From Blastococcus sp. KM273128 (lineage in GTDB: Bacteria > Actinomycetota > Actinomycetes > Mycobacteriales > Geodermatophilaceae): a DNA stretch of 64,000 bases. Shown here piece by piece: positions 40,210 through 47,632 of the stretch. Below the pieces are notes generated by a model, which saw only the letters and a program-made list of their open reading frames with translations, made no database searches and had not been told where the DNA came from. The position numbers and the translations under genes are program-made. Location of the stretch: assembly GCF_021698975.1 (NCBI RefSeq), contig NZ_SSXA01000004.1, forward strand, positions 1-64,000, read 5' to 3'. Positions within the stretch are counted from its first letter, which is position 1, and each line of letters begins with the position of its first letter.

Positions 40210-40379
40210 GGATCCTCCAGCGTCTCGGCGGCACGGTCCGCCGACGCCTACCCGGTGCGCCGCGCAGGCGAACCCGCTGCGGGTGGTCAGGAATCGAGAA
40301 GTCCGCGGGCCGGAGCCCTCGCTAGCGTGCCGGGAGCGGGCAGGGTGCCTGCGGGAGCGCGGAACGGGAGGGGCGGGAC

Positions 40380-40808
40380 ATGGCGGATCTATCGGCGGAG
40401 GAACGCGAGGCGGTGCAGCAGCGGGCCGCCGAGGTGCGGTCGTCGCGGCGGCGCGGTCGCGGCGCAGACCGGGCGGCGGCCGAGGCGCAGGACGTGGTCG
40501 ACAAGATCGCCTCGATGCCGGCCGGCGACCGGAAGCTGGCCGAACGGGTGCACGCCGTCGTGACCGCCGCCGCGCCCGAGCTGGCGCCGAAGCTCTGGTA
40601 CGGCATGCCGGCCTACGCCCGCAGCGGCACGGTGGTGTGCTTCTTCCGCAGCGGGGAGATGGACGGCACGCGCTACTCGGTGTTCGGCTTCAACGACAGC
40701 GCCGCCCTCGACGACGGCGGGATGTGGCCGACCTCCTGGGCGCTGACGGAGATGACCGACGCCGCCGAGGCGGAGATCGGCGCGCTGGTGCGGCGCGCCG
40801 TGCGCTGA
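40380..40808 (+). CDS. DUF1801 (YdhG/frataxin-like fold) protein
   Basis: 142 aa. The DUF1801 core runs from about residue 65: APELAPKLWYGMPAYARSG, then VCFFRSGEMDGTRYSVFGFN. It has a basic N-terminal third (SSRRRGRGAD). The family includes B. subtilis Fra (iron chaperone), but most members are uncharacterised. ATG 40380 follows GGGAGGGGCGGG. TAGCGT at about 40322 could be its -10. Confidence 0.85.
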   Translation: MADLSAEEREAVQQRAAEVRSSRRRGRGADRAAAEAQDVVDKIASMPAGDRKLAERVHAVVTAAAPELAPKLWYGMPAYARSGTVVCFFRSGEMDGTRYSVFGFNDSAALDDGGMWPTSWALTEMTDAAEAEIGALVRRAVR

Positions 40809-40810
40809 GC

Positions 40811-40912
40811 TCAGACCAGCCCGGCGTCGTGCCCCACCAGCGCGACCTGCACCCGGTTCGCCGCCTCCAGCTCGGCCGGCAGCCGCGAGACGTGGGCCTC
40901 ATCGCCTGAGCG
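40811..40912 (-). pseudogene. Relic: C-terminal end of a LuxR/NarL-type regulator
   Basis: The minus strand encodes HVSRLPAELEAANRVQ and VALVGHDAGLV then stop, which matches the end of the LuxR-type HTH of NarL response regulators (family form THVSRLLAKL..RVQ). There is no receiver domain and no start; the frame is entered directly from beyond the Imm21-like stop. Confidence 0.55.
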
Positions 40913-40913
40913 G

Positions 40914-41516
40914 TCACTCCTCGCGGGTGAACAGCCAGCGGGCGAAGGACGCCTCCTGGTCGAGCTCCGTGCGCCACAGCACCGACAGCCGGAAGGTTCC
41001 GGGGGCGACGACGAGCAGCGGGCTCGCGTCGGTGGCAGCGCCCTCCTCCAGCGCGGCCGAGCGCGGTGTCGGGCCGGGTGACTCGGGCAGGAGGAAGGCG
41101 CCGTCCTCGCCGGTGCCGTCCAGCGCGGCGCTGATGAACGCCAGCCGGCCGCTGGGCACGGCGACGGCGTCCCCGACCTGGTCACCGGTCACGGGGAACG
41201 CCAGCGCGGTGTCCAGCGCGGTGCGGTAGTCCTCGGCGGCGGCCTGGACGACGGCCACGCTGCCGTCGTCGGCGCGGAACACCTCGAGCCAGCCCTCGTC
41301 GCCGACCTCGGGGTCGGTGAGCACCAGCGCCGCGCTTCCGCCGTCCAGGGGGATGCCCGTCAGCTGGTAGCCCAGCCGGGGCACCAGGGCCTCGTACGCC
41401 TGCTCGCTCATGCCCCGCCAGTGCGGGAGCAGGTCGCCGTCGAGGGCGAGGAACGGTTCGCCGTTGGTCCAGCAGCGGCCGACGTGGGTCCAGGAGCGGG
41501 GCATGCCCTCGATCAT
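40914..41516 (-). CDS. Imm21-like immunity-type protein
   Basis: 200 aa, cytosolic. The pattern GEPFLALDGDLLPHWRG, then GIPLDGGSAALVLTDPE and ALAFPVTGDQ, resembles the Imm21 family found next to polymorphic toxins in actinobacteria. I rate this as a likely but not certain family match. ATG 41516 overlaps the stop of the collapsed hydrolase frame (TGATG); ATG 41504 with GAGGG before it is the alternative. No toxin gene is adjacent, so it would be an orphan. Confidence 0.55.
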   Translation of the reverse strand: MIEGMPRSWTHVGRCWTNGEPFLALDGDLLPHWRGMSEQAYEALVPRLGYQLTGIPLDGGSAALVLTDPEVGDEGWLEVFRADDGSVAVVQAAAEDYRTALDTALAFPVTGDQVGDAVAVPSGRLAFISAALDGTGEDGAFLLPESPGPTPRSAALEEGAATDASPLLVVAPGTFRLSVLWRTELDQEASFARWLFTREE

Positions 41517-41687
41517 CACCCGGCACGGGGACGCACGCCGGGGGCGGTCAGCCGGCGCAGCAACTCCGGGGGAAAGCACCGGTCCCGGGTGCCGATGACG
41601 ACACCGGTCGGCACGTCCGGCCACGCGCGCAGCGGCCATGTACCACCCGCCGTCGCCGGCTCCGTGGACCAACGCGTACGTGCTCAC
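41516..41687 (-). pseudogene. Relic: alpha/beta hydrolase with large internal deletion
   Basis: GTG 41687 begins VSTYALVHGAGDGGWYM, the N-terminus of an alpha/beta hydrolase. After a frame change the next bases encode WPDVPTGVVIGTRDRCFPPE, the strand and acid loop near the C-terminus of the same family, and end at TGA 41518-41516. About 150-170 codons that should hold the nucleophile elbow are missing. Confidence 0.6.
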
Positions 41688-41757
41688 CCGGGACCTCCCG
41701 TCCTCGACGTGGAGAGGATCCGCCGGCGCGGCCGGACTCATCGGCAGCCGGGCCAGG

Positions 41758-42060
41758 TCAGCCGCCGTCGGAGGCCACGATCTCCTGCAGCGCGCGCACG
41801 TGCCCCCGGTAGGCGCGGTTCCCCTCCGCGGTCAGCGCCAGCCAGAGCCGGCTGCGGGCATCACGGACACCCTTTTCCTGCGTGACGTAACCGGCGTCGA
41901 CGAGCTGGGACAGCTGCTTGCTCAGCGCCGACTTCGAGAGGCCGATCTTCTGCTGCAGCGCACCGAACTCGACCTTCTGGGCGGCGCTGAGCATCGCGCA
42001 GATGCGCAGCCGGTGCGGGGCGTGGATGACCTCGTCGAAGGCGGGCGCGTCAGCGGGCAT
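41758..42060 (-). CDS. MarR/ArsR-like winged-helix regulator
   Basis: 100 aa. A single winged-helix domain of the short transcriptional-regulator type: HAPHRLRICAMLSAAQKVEF, LSKSALSKQLSQLVDAGYV (recognition helix) and the wing VRDARSRLWLALT. Its start overlaps the end of the membrane-protein gene by 11 nt, so both lie on one transcript. It should bind the 25-bp inverted repeat at the operon promoter and repress it. Inducer unknown. Confidence 0.88.
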   Translation of the reverse strand: MPADAPAFDEVIHAPHRLRICAMLSAAQKVEFGALQQKIGLSKSALSKQLSQLVDAGYVTQEKGVRDARSRLWLALTAEGNRAYRGHVRALQEIVASDGG

Positions 42061-42493
42061 GCCCGAACTCGCGGACGTAGCGCTGGCCGGTGACCAGCAC
42101 CGCGGTGGCGGTGACGGCCGCGCACGGGATCCAGATCCACCACGCGTCGGTGGTCGCCTCGACGAGCCAGCCGACGGCGAAGGTTCCGAGGACGACGGTC
42201 AGGTAGCCGGCCATGTCGCCCAGCTTCACGGAGGCGCCGGAGACGCCGTCGGCGTTGAACCAGTAGCGGTGCGCGAGCAGGCCCATGACGACCACGAGGG
42301 GGAGGACCACGAGGCCGGCCGTCCTCGGCGGCAGCATCTGGGCGAGGGCGACGCCCGCGACGACGGCGGCTCCGACGAGGAAGAACCACCGGGGGATCGG
42401 TGGGTACCGGACGGCGTCCTCGTCCTCCGCCAACTGGGCGAGGGCTTCCCGGGCTTCCTGGGGCGACAGCCTGCGACCGCTGGGAGTTTCCAT
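42050..42493 (-). CDS. Membrane protein co-transcribed with a winged-helix regulator
   Basis: 147 aa. A short polar N-terminus (METPSGRRLSPQEAREAL) precedes four hydrophobic segments (about residues 37-52, 57-75, 92-110, 115-135). No family name recognised. Regulator plus four-helix membrane protein pairs are common in actinobacteria and often respond to envelope stress. ATG 42493 lies 7 nt after a TAGTGT -10 inside the palindrome, so the mRNA may be leaderless. Confidence 0.8.
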   Translation of the reverse strand: METPSGRRLSPQEAREALAQLAEDEDAVRYPPIPRWFFLVGAAVVAGVALAQMLPPRTAGLVVLPLVVVMGLLAHRYWFNADGVSGASVKLGDMAGYLTVVLGTFAVGWLVEATTDAWWIWIPCAAVTATAVLVTGQRYVREFGHAR

Positions 42494-42495
42494 GC

Positions 42496-42531
42496 AGGAA
42501 ACACTAGGGCAGTGTTTCCTACGTGGCAACT
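42496..42531 (-). promoter_or_regulatory. Operator-promoter of the membrane-protein/regulator operon
   Basis: AGGAAACACT and AGTGTTTCCT, perfect 10-bp arms around a 5-nt spacer, span 42496-42520. On the minus strand TTGCCA (-35, about 42524-42529), a 17-nt spacer and TAGTGT (-10, 42506-42501) overlap the palindrome, so a bound dimer would exclude RNA polymerase. Confidence 0.8.
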
Positions 42532-43180
42532 GTCTGGGACTGGCGAGGGAGCGGGGTGGTCATCGCCTCGGTCCGACTTGTCGGCCATGATGCTGGGGCA
42601 GCATGGTGCCGCGGCAGTGCATCGGCCACCAACGCGTGCTGCGCGGTCCTGGCCGGGTGTTGATCACGCAGGCCGCGCGGCGAGGCCTCACGTCGGTGTC
42701 AGCGGATCGACGCTTCGTCGACCACGGCGTCCAGGTGCTCGGGTAGCGGAGTCTCCTCGCTAGTTGACATAACGTCGATTATCGGCGCGAAGTTCAGAGG
42801 TTGGAGAGGGGGTGTGGACCCCGGATCGCCGCATCCGATCTGCCGGCGCCGACCACTCGACGATCGCCGGCGCCCGTTCCAGCCGGACGTGCTCGGTGAC
42901 CCCTGATGCGCCGCCGCGGTTCGCAGCGCCGGCTCCTCGTCGACCGGCACGGCGACGTCGACGGCGATTCCCGGGCGGCGCATCGAACGGCTCGCGACGG
43001 CGAGCCGGCCGCCGTGCCTGTCGCCGACTCCCCCATGAGTTGATCTTGCAGACAGCGATCTTGATGAGGAGCCACCGGCCGGCCGGTACGACCGAGCTGA
43101 CGTCCCTGTCGACGCCCGCCGTGGGGGTCGACGGCCGTCATGGCCGGCGCTCCCCCCATCCGCCCACACCACCCGTATTG

Positions 43181-43193
43181 CGTCACTGTGACG
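43181..43193. promoter_or_regulatory. Palindrome CGTCAC-T-GTGACG upstream of a lipoprotein gene
   Basis: Perfect 6-bp arms around one base, 50 nt upstream of the TAGGCT -10 of the lipoprotein gene. Possible operator; the binder is unknown. Confidence 0.45.
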
Positions 43194-43243
43194 TAAGCAC
43201 CGAGGTGTTGCGCGTTCGACGGGCGCCTGCCCGTCACCGTTCG

Positions 43244-43249
43244 TAGGCT
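43244..43249 (+). promoter_or_regulatory. -10 element (TAGGCT) for a leaderless lipoprotein mRNA
   Basis: TAGGCT, 6 nt, then ATG 43256; no ribosome-binding site. Confidence 0.6.
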
Positions 43250-43255
43250 CGACCC

Positions 43256-43483
43256 ATGAGAACCCGACGACCGCTCGCCGCTCTGCTGACCTCACTGGCG
43301 CTGTTCGGTGGAGGTGCCACGCTGGCCGGCTGCCAGGCGGCCGGCGACGAGCAGAACGACGGCACCACCGACGAGGTCGTCGACACGCTGAGCCCGGAGG
43401 AGGCCGACCGGGAGAACCTGCCGGACGTCAGCAACCCGGAGGTCGAGCAGAACACCGACGAGGACACCCAGGACCCGGACTGA
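43256..43483 (+). CDS. Small acidic lipoprotein (75 aa)
   Basis: Signal peptide MRTRRPLAALLTSLALFGGG with lipobox LAGC (Cys26). The mature part is about 50 residues, strongly acidic, rich in Asp, Glu and Asn, with no known domain. Predicted to be lipid-anchored on the outer face of the membrane. It lies at the edge of the degenerate stretch, with a regular leaderless-type promoter. Confidence 0.72.
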   Translation: MRTRRPLAALLTSLALFGGGATLAGCQAAGDEQNDGTTDEVVDTLSPEEADRENLPDVSNPEVEQNTDEDTQDPD

Positions 43484-43492
43484 TCCGGCCGG

Positions 43493-43900
43493 TCAGCTGG
43501 AGCGTTCGGTGACCCAAAGGCGGTCGAGCCGGCCCGTCGAGCGGACGAGATCGGCCAGCGAACGCTCCAGCTCCGCCTTGGTGGGCCGTTCCTGCAGCAG
43601 CGTCTGCACGTCCTCGAGGGCGCAGCGCAGCTGGTACAGCCGGTCCTGGAGGCCGTCGAGCTCGGCCCGGGACACGAGCACCACGTCACCAGGCAGCCCC
43701 GCCTTCGCCGTCGCGGAGCGCTGCTCGTAGGCCCGCTGGCGGCAGGCCTGCCCGCAGTACAGCCGCGGGCGGCCGACCGAGCCCTGCTGAGGGAGGACCC
43801 TGCGGCACCAGCCGCACCGCCGTTCCTCACCGCTCCCCCGGCTGGGGAGCGGCGCGACGGGGAGGGACGCCGTGCTGCCGGACGCGTGCTGCTGTGCCAC
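43493..43900 (-). CDS. Hypothetical protein with a four-Cys zinc-finger-like N-terminus
   Basis: About 135 aa. Residues around 25-50 carry CGWCRRVL and YCGQACRQRAYEQR, a CxxC...CxxxC treble-clef-like knuckle seen in small actinobacterial DNA- or RNA-binding proteins. The rest is a predicted coiled coil (LDGLQDRLYQLRCALEDVQ, then AELERSLADLVRSTGRL). GTG 43900 is chosen because the segment before it is low complexity; GTG 43909 is possible. Function unknown. Confidence 0.72.
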   Translation of the reverse strand: MAQQHASGSTASLPVAPLPSRGSGEERRCGWCRRVLPQQGSVGRPRLYCGQACRQRAYEQRSATAKAGLPGDVVLVSRAELDGLQDRLYQLRCALEDVQTLLQERPTKAELERSLADLVRSTGRLDRLWVTERSS

Positions 43901-44036
43901 GCAGCGCACGGTAGACGTCGCTGCCGACAGTCCGGCATGACACGCCAGGACGCCGGCTGGAACGGCGCCGCCTGCGGCTCCGGGCCGGCGTGGGGCGGCG
44001 CCCGTGGGGCCCCGCACGCCGCCGTGGGGCTGCCAC

Positions 44037-44042
44037 TAGCGT
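44037..44042 (+). promoter_or_regulatory. -10 element (TAGCGT) for the glycerophosphodiesterase gene
   Basis: TAGCGT, 6 nt, then GTG 44049: leaderless-type start. Confidence 0.6.
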
Positions 44043-44048
44043 GGACGC

Positions 44049-44828
44049 GTGCCCGCCGCGCGCTTCCCGTTCCTGGACGCGCCGACCCCGTTGGCCATGG
44101 CGCACCGCGGCGGGGCGATCGAGCACCTGGAGAACACCATGCCGGCCTTCGAGGCCTGCGTGGAACTCGGGTACCGCTACATCGAGACCGACGTCCAGGT
44201 GACGGCCGACGGCGTCCTCGTCGCCTTCCACGACCCCACCCTGGAACGGGTCACCGGCCAGAGCGGCCGGATCGACGGCCTCACGTGGGCCGAGGTGGCC
44301 GAGGCCCGGATCGGCGGCCGCGAGCCCATCGTGCGCCTCGAGGACCTGCTCGGGGCCTGGCCCGACGTCCGCTTCAACCTCGACGTCAAGGCCGCGGGGG
44401 TGCTCGTCCCGCTGGTGCGGCTGGTGCGCCGGATGCAGGTCCTCGACCGCATCTGCCTGGGCTCGTTCTCCGACGCGCGCATCGCCACCGCCCGGCGGCT
44501 GTTCGGCCCCGCCGTCTGCACCTCGCTGGGCCCCCGCGGGGTGGCGGCGCTGCGGCTGTCCTCCTACTCGCCCCGCGCCGCCGGGCTGGTGCGCATCTCG
44601 GCCGGCTGCGCGCAGGTACCCCTGCAGCTGGGCGGGCGCGCGCTGGTCGACGAGCGGTTCGTCGCGGCGGCGCACGCGCGCGGGCTCCAGGTGCACGTGT
44701 GGACCGTCGACGACCCGGCCGAGGCCGAGGCGATGCTCGACCTCGGGGTGGACGGCATCATGACCGACCGGCCGGCGATGCTGCGTGGGCTGCTGGAGAA
44801 GCGCGGTCAGTGGGCGCCTCCGTCGTGA
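44049..44828 (+). CDS. Glycerophosphodiester phosphodiesterase
   Basis: 259 aa. Splits glycerophosphodiesters from phospholipid turnover into glycerol 3-phosphate and an alcohol. GDPD motifs: MAHRGGAIEHLENTMPAF (catalytic His and Glu), YIETDVQVTADGVLVAFHDP (metal ligands Glu/Asp and second His), and VWTVDDPAEAEAMLDLGVDGI. No signal peptide, so the cytosolic type. Followed by the UMF1 transporter after 76 nt. Confidence 0.94.
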   Translation: MPAARFPFLDAPTPLAMAHRGGAIEHLENTMPAFEACVELGYRYIETDVQVTADGVLVAFHDPTLERVTGQSGRIDGLTWAEVAEARIGGREPIVRLEDLLGAWPDVRFNLDVKAAGVLVPLVRLVRRMQVLDRICLGSFSDARIATARRLFGPAVCTSLGPRGVAALRLSSYSPRAAGLVRISAGCAQVPLQLGGRALVDERFVAAAHARGLQVHVWTVDDPAEAEAMLDLGVDGIMTDRPAMLRGLLEKRGQWAPPS

Positions 44829-44904
44829 CGGCGCCACCCGACCGGGTGCCCGGCTCCGCGGGCCGGTGCTGGACCCCGGCCCGACCGGCTGGCACCCTGC
44901 CGCG

Positions 44905-46257
44905 GTGACCACCGCCGTGCCCTCCGCCGCCCCCGTGCCGCCGGCCGACCGGGCGCTCTCGCGCGAGCGCTTCGGCTGGTACTCCTACGACTGGGCGATG
45001 TCGGTCTTCAACACCTCGGTGACGACCGTCTTCCTCGGCCCCTACCTGACCGCCATCGCCCGCGACGCCGCCGGCCCCGACGAGCGGCTGTCCTTCCTCG
45101 GGCTGTCCGTCGCGGCCGGGAGCTGGTTCTCCTACGTTCTGTCGGCGTCGGTGGTGCTCCAGGTGCTGGTGCTCCCGCTCACCGGCGCCGTCGCCGACCG
45201 CACCGGCCGCAAGCGGGAGATGCTCGCCGGCTTCGCGCTGCTCGGGGCGCTGGCCACGACCGGCCTCTACTTCGCCGGCGACGGCCGGTGGCTCATGGCG
45301 GCGTTCCTGTTCGTCCTGGCGAACATCAGCTTCGGCGCGGCCACCGTCGTCTACTACTCGTGGCTGCCCGACCTCGCCGGGCCCGACGAGCGCGACCTGG
45401 TCTCCAGCCGGGGCTGGGCGTTCGGCTACGTCGGCGGGGCCCTGCTGCTCGCCGTCCACCTGGGGCTGGTCGTCGCCGCTGAGGACCTGGGGCTGACCAC
45501 CGGCGAGGCGGTGCGGATCGCCCTGGCGACCTCCGGCCTGTGGTGGGGCGCCTTCACGCTGTTCTCGGTCTCCCGGCTGCGCAACCGCCCGGTGGCCGAC
45601 TCCGCGGTGCGGTCGGGCAGCAGCTTCCGGCAGCTGGCCACCACTTTCCGGGAGATGCGGGCCTTCCCGCTCACGCTGTGGTTCCTGGGCGCCTACCTGC
45701 TCTTCAACGACGGCGTGCAGACGGTCATCTCGCTGTCGGCCACCTACGCCACCGAGGAGCTCGACCTCGCGCAGGACGTGCTCACCGGCGCGATCCTCAT
45801 GGTGCAGGTCGTCGCGATCTTCGGGGCGCTGGGGCTTGGTCGGCTGGCGGGCCGCTACGGGGCCAAGCGGGTCGTCCTGGGCGCGCTGGTGGCCTGGATC
45901 GGCGTGCTGCTGGCAGCCTTCTTCCTGGAGACCGGCGCGGTCGCGCAGTTCTACGCGCTGGCCGCCGTGATCGGCCTGGTCCAGGGCGGCACGCAGGCGC
46001 TCTCCCGCTCGCTGTTCAGCCAGCTGATCCCGGCAGGCAAGGAGGCCGAGTACTACGGGTTCTACGAGATCAGCGACCGCGGCACGAGCTGGCTGGGCCC
46101 GCTCGCCTTCGGGCTCACCTACCAGCTCACCGGGTCCTACCGGCTGGCGATCGTCAGCCTGGTGGTCTTCTTCGTGGGCGGGTTCATCGCGCTCGCCGCG
46201 CTGCCGATGCGCCGGGCCGTCCTCGCGGCCGGCAACACCCCGCCGGAGAAGCTGTGA
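44905..46257 (+). CDS. UMF1/Atg22-type major facilitator transporter
   Basis: 450-aa membrane protein with about 12 helices. WYSYDWAMSVFNTSVTTVF near the N-terminus and GAVADRTGRKREML (MFS loop 2-3 motif) identify the bacterial UMF1 group related to yeast Atg22, proposed amino-acid effluxers. GTG 44905 gives the family N-terminus; ATG 44785 would extend back into the upstream gene. Its stop overlaps the thymidine kinase start (GTGA). Confidence 0.9.
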   Translation: MTTAVPSAAPVPPADRALSRERFGWYSYDWAMSVFNTSVTTVFLGPYLTAIARDAAGPDERLSFLGLSVAAGSWFSYVLSASVVLQVLVLPLTGAVADRTGRKREMLAGFALLGALATTGLYFAGDGRWLMAAFLFVLANISFGAATVVYYSWLPDLAGPDERDLVSSRGWAFGYVGGALLLAVHLGLVVAAEDLGLTTGEAVRIALATSGLWWGAFTLFSVSRLRNRPVADSAVRSGSSFRQLATTFREMRAFPLTLWFLGAYLLFNDGVQTVISLSATYATEELDLAQDVLTGAILMVQVVAIFGALGLGRLAGRYGAKRVVLGALVAWIGVLLAAFFLETGAVAQFYALAAVIGLVQGGTQALSRSLFSQLIPAGKEAEYYGFYEISDRGTSWLGPLAFGLTYQLTGSYRLAIVSLVVFFVGGFIALAALPMRRAVLAAGNTPPEKL

Positions 46258-46991
46258 CGCCCACCCCCTCCGGCGCCGCTCCCCTGCCGCCCGGCTCGGT
46301 ACCCGCCTCCGGCGACCGGCGGCGGCACCCGGCCCCGGCGCACCTGCGGTTCTTCCACGGACCCATGGACTGCGGGAAATCCACCCTCGCGCTGCAGGTC
46401 GACCACAACCACAGCCGGCAGGGCCGGCACGGCCTGCTGGTGACCCAGGGCGACCGCTCCGCGGCCCCGCGCATCACCTCCCGGGTCGGCCTCTGCCGGG
46501 ACGCCGTCGAGATCGACGCGGCCACCGACCTCCGGCTCCTCGTGCGCGACCGCTGGGCCGACGGGCACCGGGTCGACTACCTCATCGTCGATGAGGCGCA
46601 GTTCCTCTCCCCCGCCCAGGTCGACCAGTTGGCCGAGCTCGTCGACGAGTCGCACGTCGACGTCTACGCCTTCGGACTGACCACCGACTTCCGCACCCGG
46701 CTCTTCCCGGGCACCCAGCGGCTGCTGGAGCTCGCCGACGACGTGCAGCGCATCCAGGTGGAGGTGCTGTGCTGGTGCGGCCTGCCGGGGCAGCTGAACG
46801 CCCGTGTCGTCGACGGCGTCATGGTGCGCTCGGGCGCGACCGTCGTCGTCGCCGACACCGCCCCGGCCGAACTGCCCGGCGAGGGCGCCGTCGCGCCCGC
46901 CGTCCGGTACCAGGTGCTCTGCCGGCGGCACTACGTCCGCGGCGAGCTGGGCCCGACCGCGGCCGGTCCGGGGCAGCTGGCCCTGCCCTGA
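46254..46991 (+). CDS. tdk: Thymidine kinase, TK1 type
   Basis: 245 aa. Phosphorylates thymidine in salvage. P-loop GPMDCGKSTLALQ (about residues 36-48), DEAQFLSPAQVDQL (Walker B and catalytic Glu), LTTDFRTRLFPG lasso region, and a zinc site from CWCG and the CRRHY pair near the C-terminus. About 30 extra N-terminal residues are low complexity; a downstream start is possible but none is better supported. GTG start coupled to the transporter. Confidence 0.92.
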   Translation: MTPTPSGAAPLPPGSVPASGDRRRHPAPAHLRFFHGPMDCGKSTLALQVDHNHSRQGRHGLLVTQGDRSAAPRITSRVGLCRDAVEIDAATDLRLLVRDRWADGHRVDYLIVDEAQFLSPAQVDQLAELVDESHVDVYAFGLTTDFRTRLFPGTQRLLELADDVQRIQVEVLCWCGLPGQLNARVVDGVMVRSGATVVVADTAPAELPGEGAVAPAVRYQVLCRRHYVRGELGPTAAGPGQLALP

Positions 46992-46996
46992 GCGGC

Positions 46997-47036
46997 GGAT
47001 CCTCACCCGTGCGGGGGGCGCTGGGGGCGAGGATCC
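46997..47036 (+). terminator. Possible terminator after thymidine kinase
   Basis: GGATCCTC / GAGGATCC, an 8-bp stem with a long (24-nt) G-rich loop, 5 nt after the tdk stop. Weaker than other terminators here because of the loop length. Confidence 0.4.
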
Positions 47037-47068
47037 CACCCCATGCGATGATGGGCAGCCGATTCGGC

Positions 47069-47094
47069 GGAATCTCTCCGCCTTTTCCGTCGTT
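47069..47094 (+). promoter_or_regulatory. SigR/ECF-type promoter of rbpA
   Basis: GGAAT at 47069-47073, exactly 18 nt, then GTT at 47092-47094, matching the GGAAT-N18/19-GTT consensus of SigR-type (thiol stress) promoters in Streptomyces and SigH/SigE of mycobacteria. The predicted start near 47100 gives a leader of about 83 nt. rbpA is a known SigR target in S. coelicolor. Confidence 0.75.
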
Positions 47095-47183
47095 CATCTC
47101 TCTGACTCCCCGGTCGCCTGGGTACTGCCCTGGCCTCCGGACGTCGAGTCCAGACCGACACGAGCACGAGAGGACGGTGTGCC

Positions 47184-47528
47184 ATGGGTGAGCGTTCCCT
47201 GCGCGGCAGCCGACTGGGCAGCGTCAGCTACGAGACCGAGCGGAACACCGCGCCCATCGAGCGGCAGTACGCCGAGTACCGGTGCCCCTCGGGCCACCTG
47301 TTCACGGTGCCCTTCGCCGACGACGCGGAGCTCCCCGACACCTGGGAGTGCAAGTTCGACGGCTCGGCCGCCAAGCTGGTCGGCGGGAGCGAGCCCGCGC
47401 CCAAGAAGGTGAAGCCGCCGCGCACGCACTGGGACATGCTCCTCGAGCGGCGCAGCGTCGAGGACCTCGAGGAGGTCCTGGCCGAGCGCCTCGAGGTGCT
47501 CCGCGGGCGGCGGACCCGCGCCAGCTGA
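47184..47528 (+). CDS. rbpA: RNA polymerase-binding protein RbpA
   Basis: 114 aa, normal length. Binds beta' and sigma-A/SigA and stabilises the open promoter complex; also linked to rifampicin tolerance. N-terminal tail, core domain (YRCPSGHLFTVPFADDAELP), basic linker (APKKVKPPRTHWDMLLERR) and sigma-interaction helix (SVEDLEEVLAERLEVLR) are all present. ATG 47184. Same neighbourhood as M. tuberculosis (rbpA, ppm1/lnt, fxsA). Confidence 0.97.
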   Translation: MGERSLRGSRLGSVSYETERNTAPIERQYAEYRCPSGHLFTVPFADDAELPDTWECKFDGSAAKLVGGSEPAPKKVKPPRTHWDMLLERRSVEDLEEVLAERLEVLRGRRTRAS

Positions 47529-47534
47529 CGACGG

Positions 47535-47604
47535 ACCCGCCCACGGGGCGGGTGGCGCACCGTCTTCGCGAACGGCCCCGGTGGAGGGATCCACCGGGGC
47601 CGTT
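47535..47604 (+). terminator. Tandem hairpins after rbpA
   Basis: First ACCCGCCC / GGGCGGGT (47535-47553). Then a perfect 15-bp stem, AACGGCCCCGGTGGA / TCCACCGGGGCCGTT (47571-47585 and 47590-47604), with loop GGGA. The second stem shares AACGGCCCCGGTG with the outer arm of repeat R1. Confidence 0.85.
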
Positions 47605-47632
47605 CCGCGTCCCGGGCCGTGGCGCCGGTCGC

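Larger units (their letters stand above)
42532..43255. other. Degenerate stretch without intact genes
   Basis: 724 nt of mixed composition with no credible full gene. Recognisable pieces on the minus strand: a 23-codon frame (42770-42699, MSTSEETPLPEHLDAV) that looks like a truncated N-terminus, and 43036-42890, encoding VGDRHGGRLAVASRSM and IAVDVAVPVDEEP, which resembles the last strands of a histidine kinase ATPase domain. CGTCACTGTGACG (43181-43193) is an odd-centred palindrome about 60 nt upstream of the lipoprotein gene. The piece assignments are weak. Confidence 0.4.

Noticed and set aside
40811-43255. Insertion sequence or integrated element as the cause of the degenerate region
   Set aside because: No transposase or integrase gene, terminal inverted repeats, target duplication or tRNA junction visible; simple deletions explain the relics.
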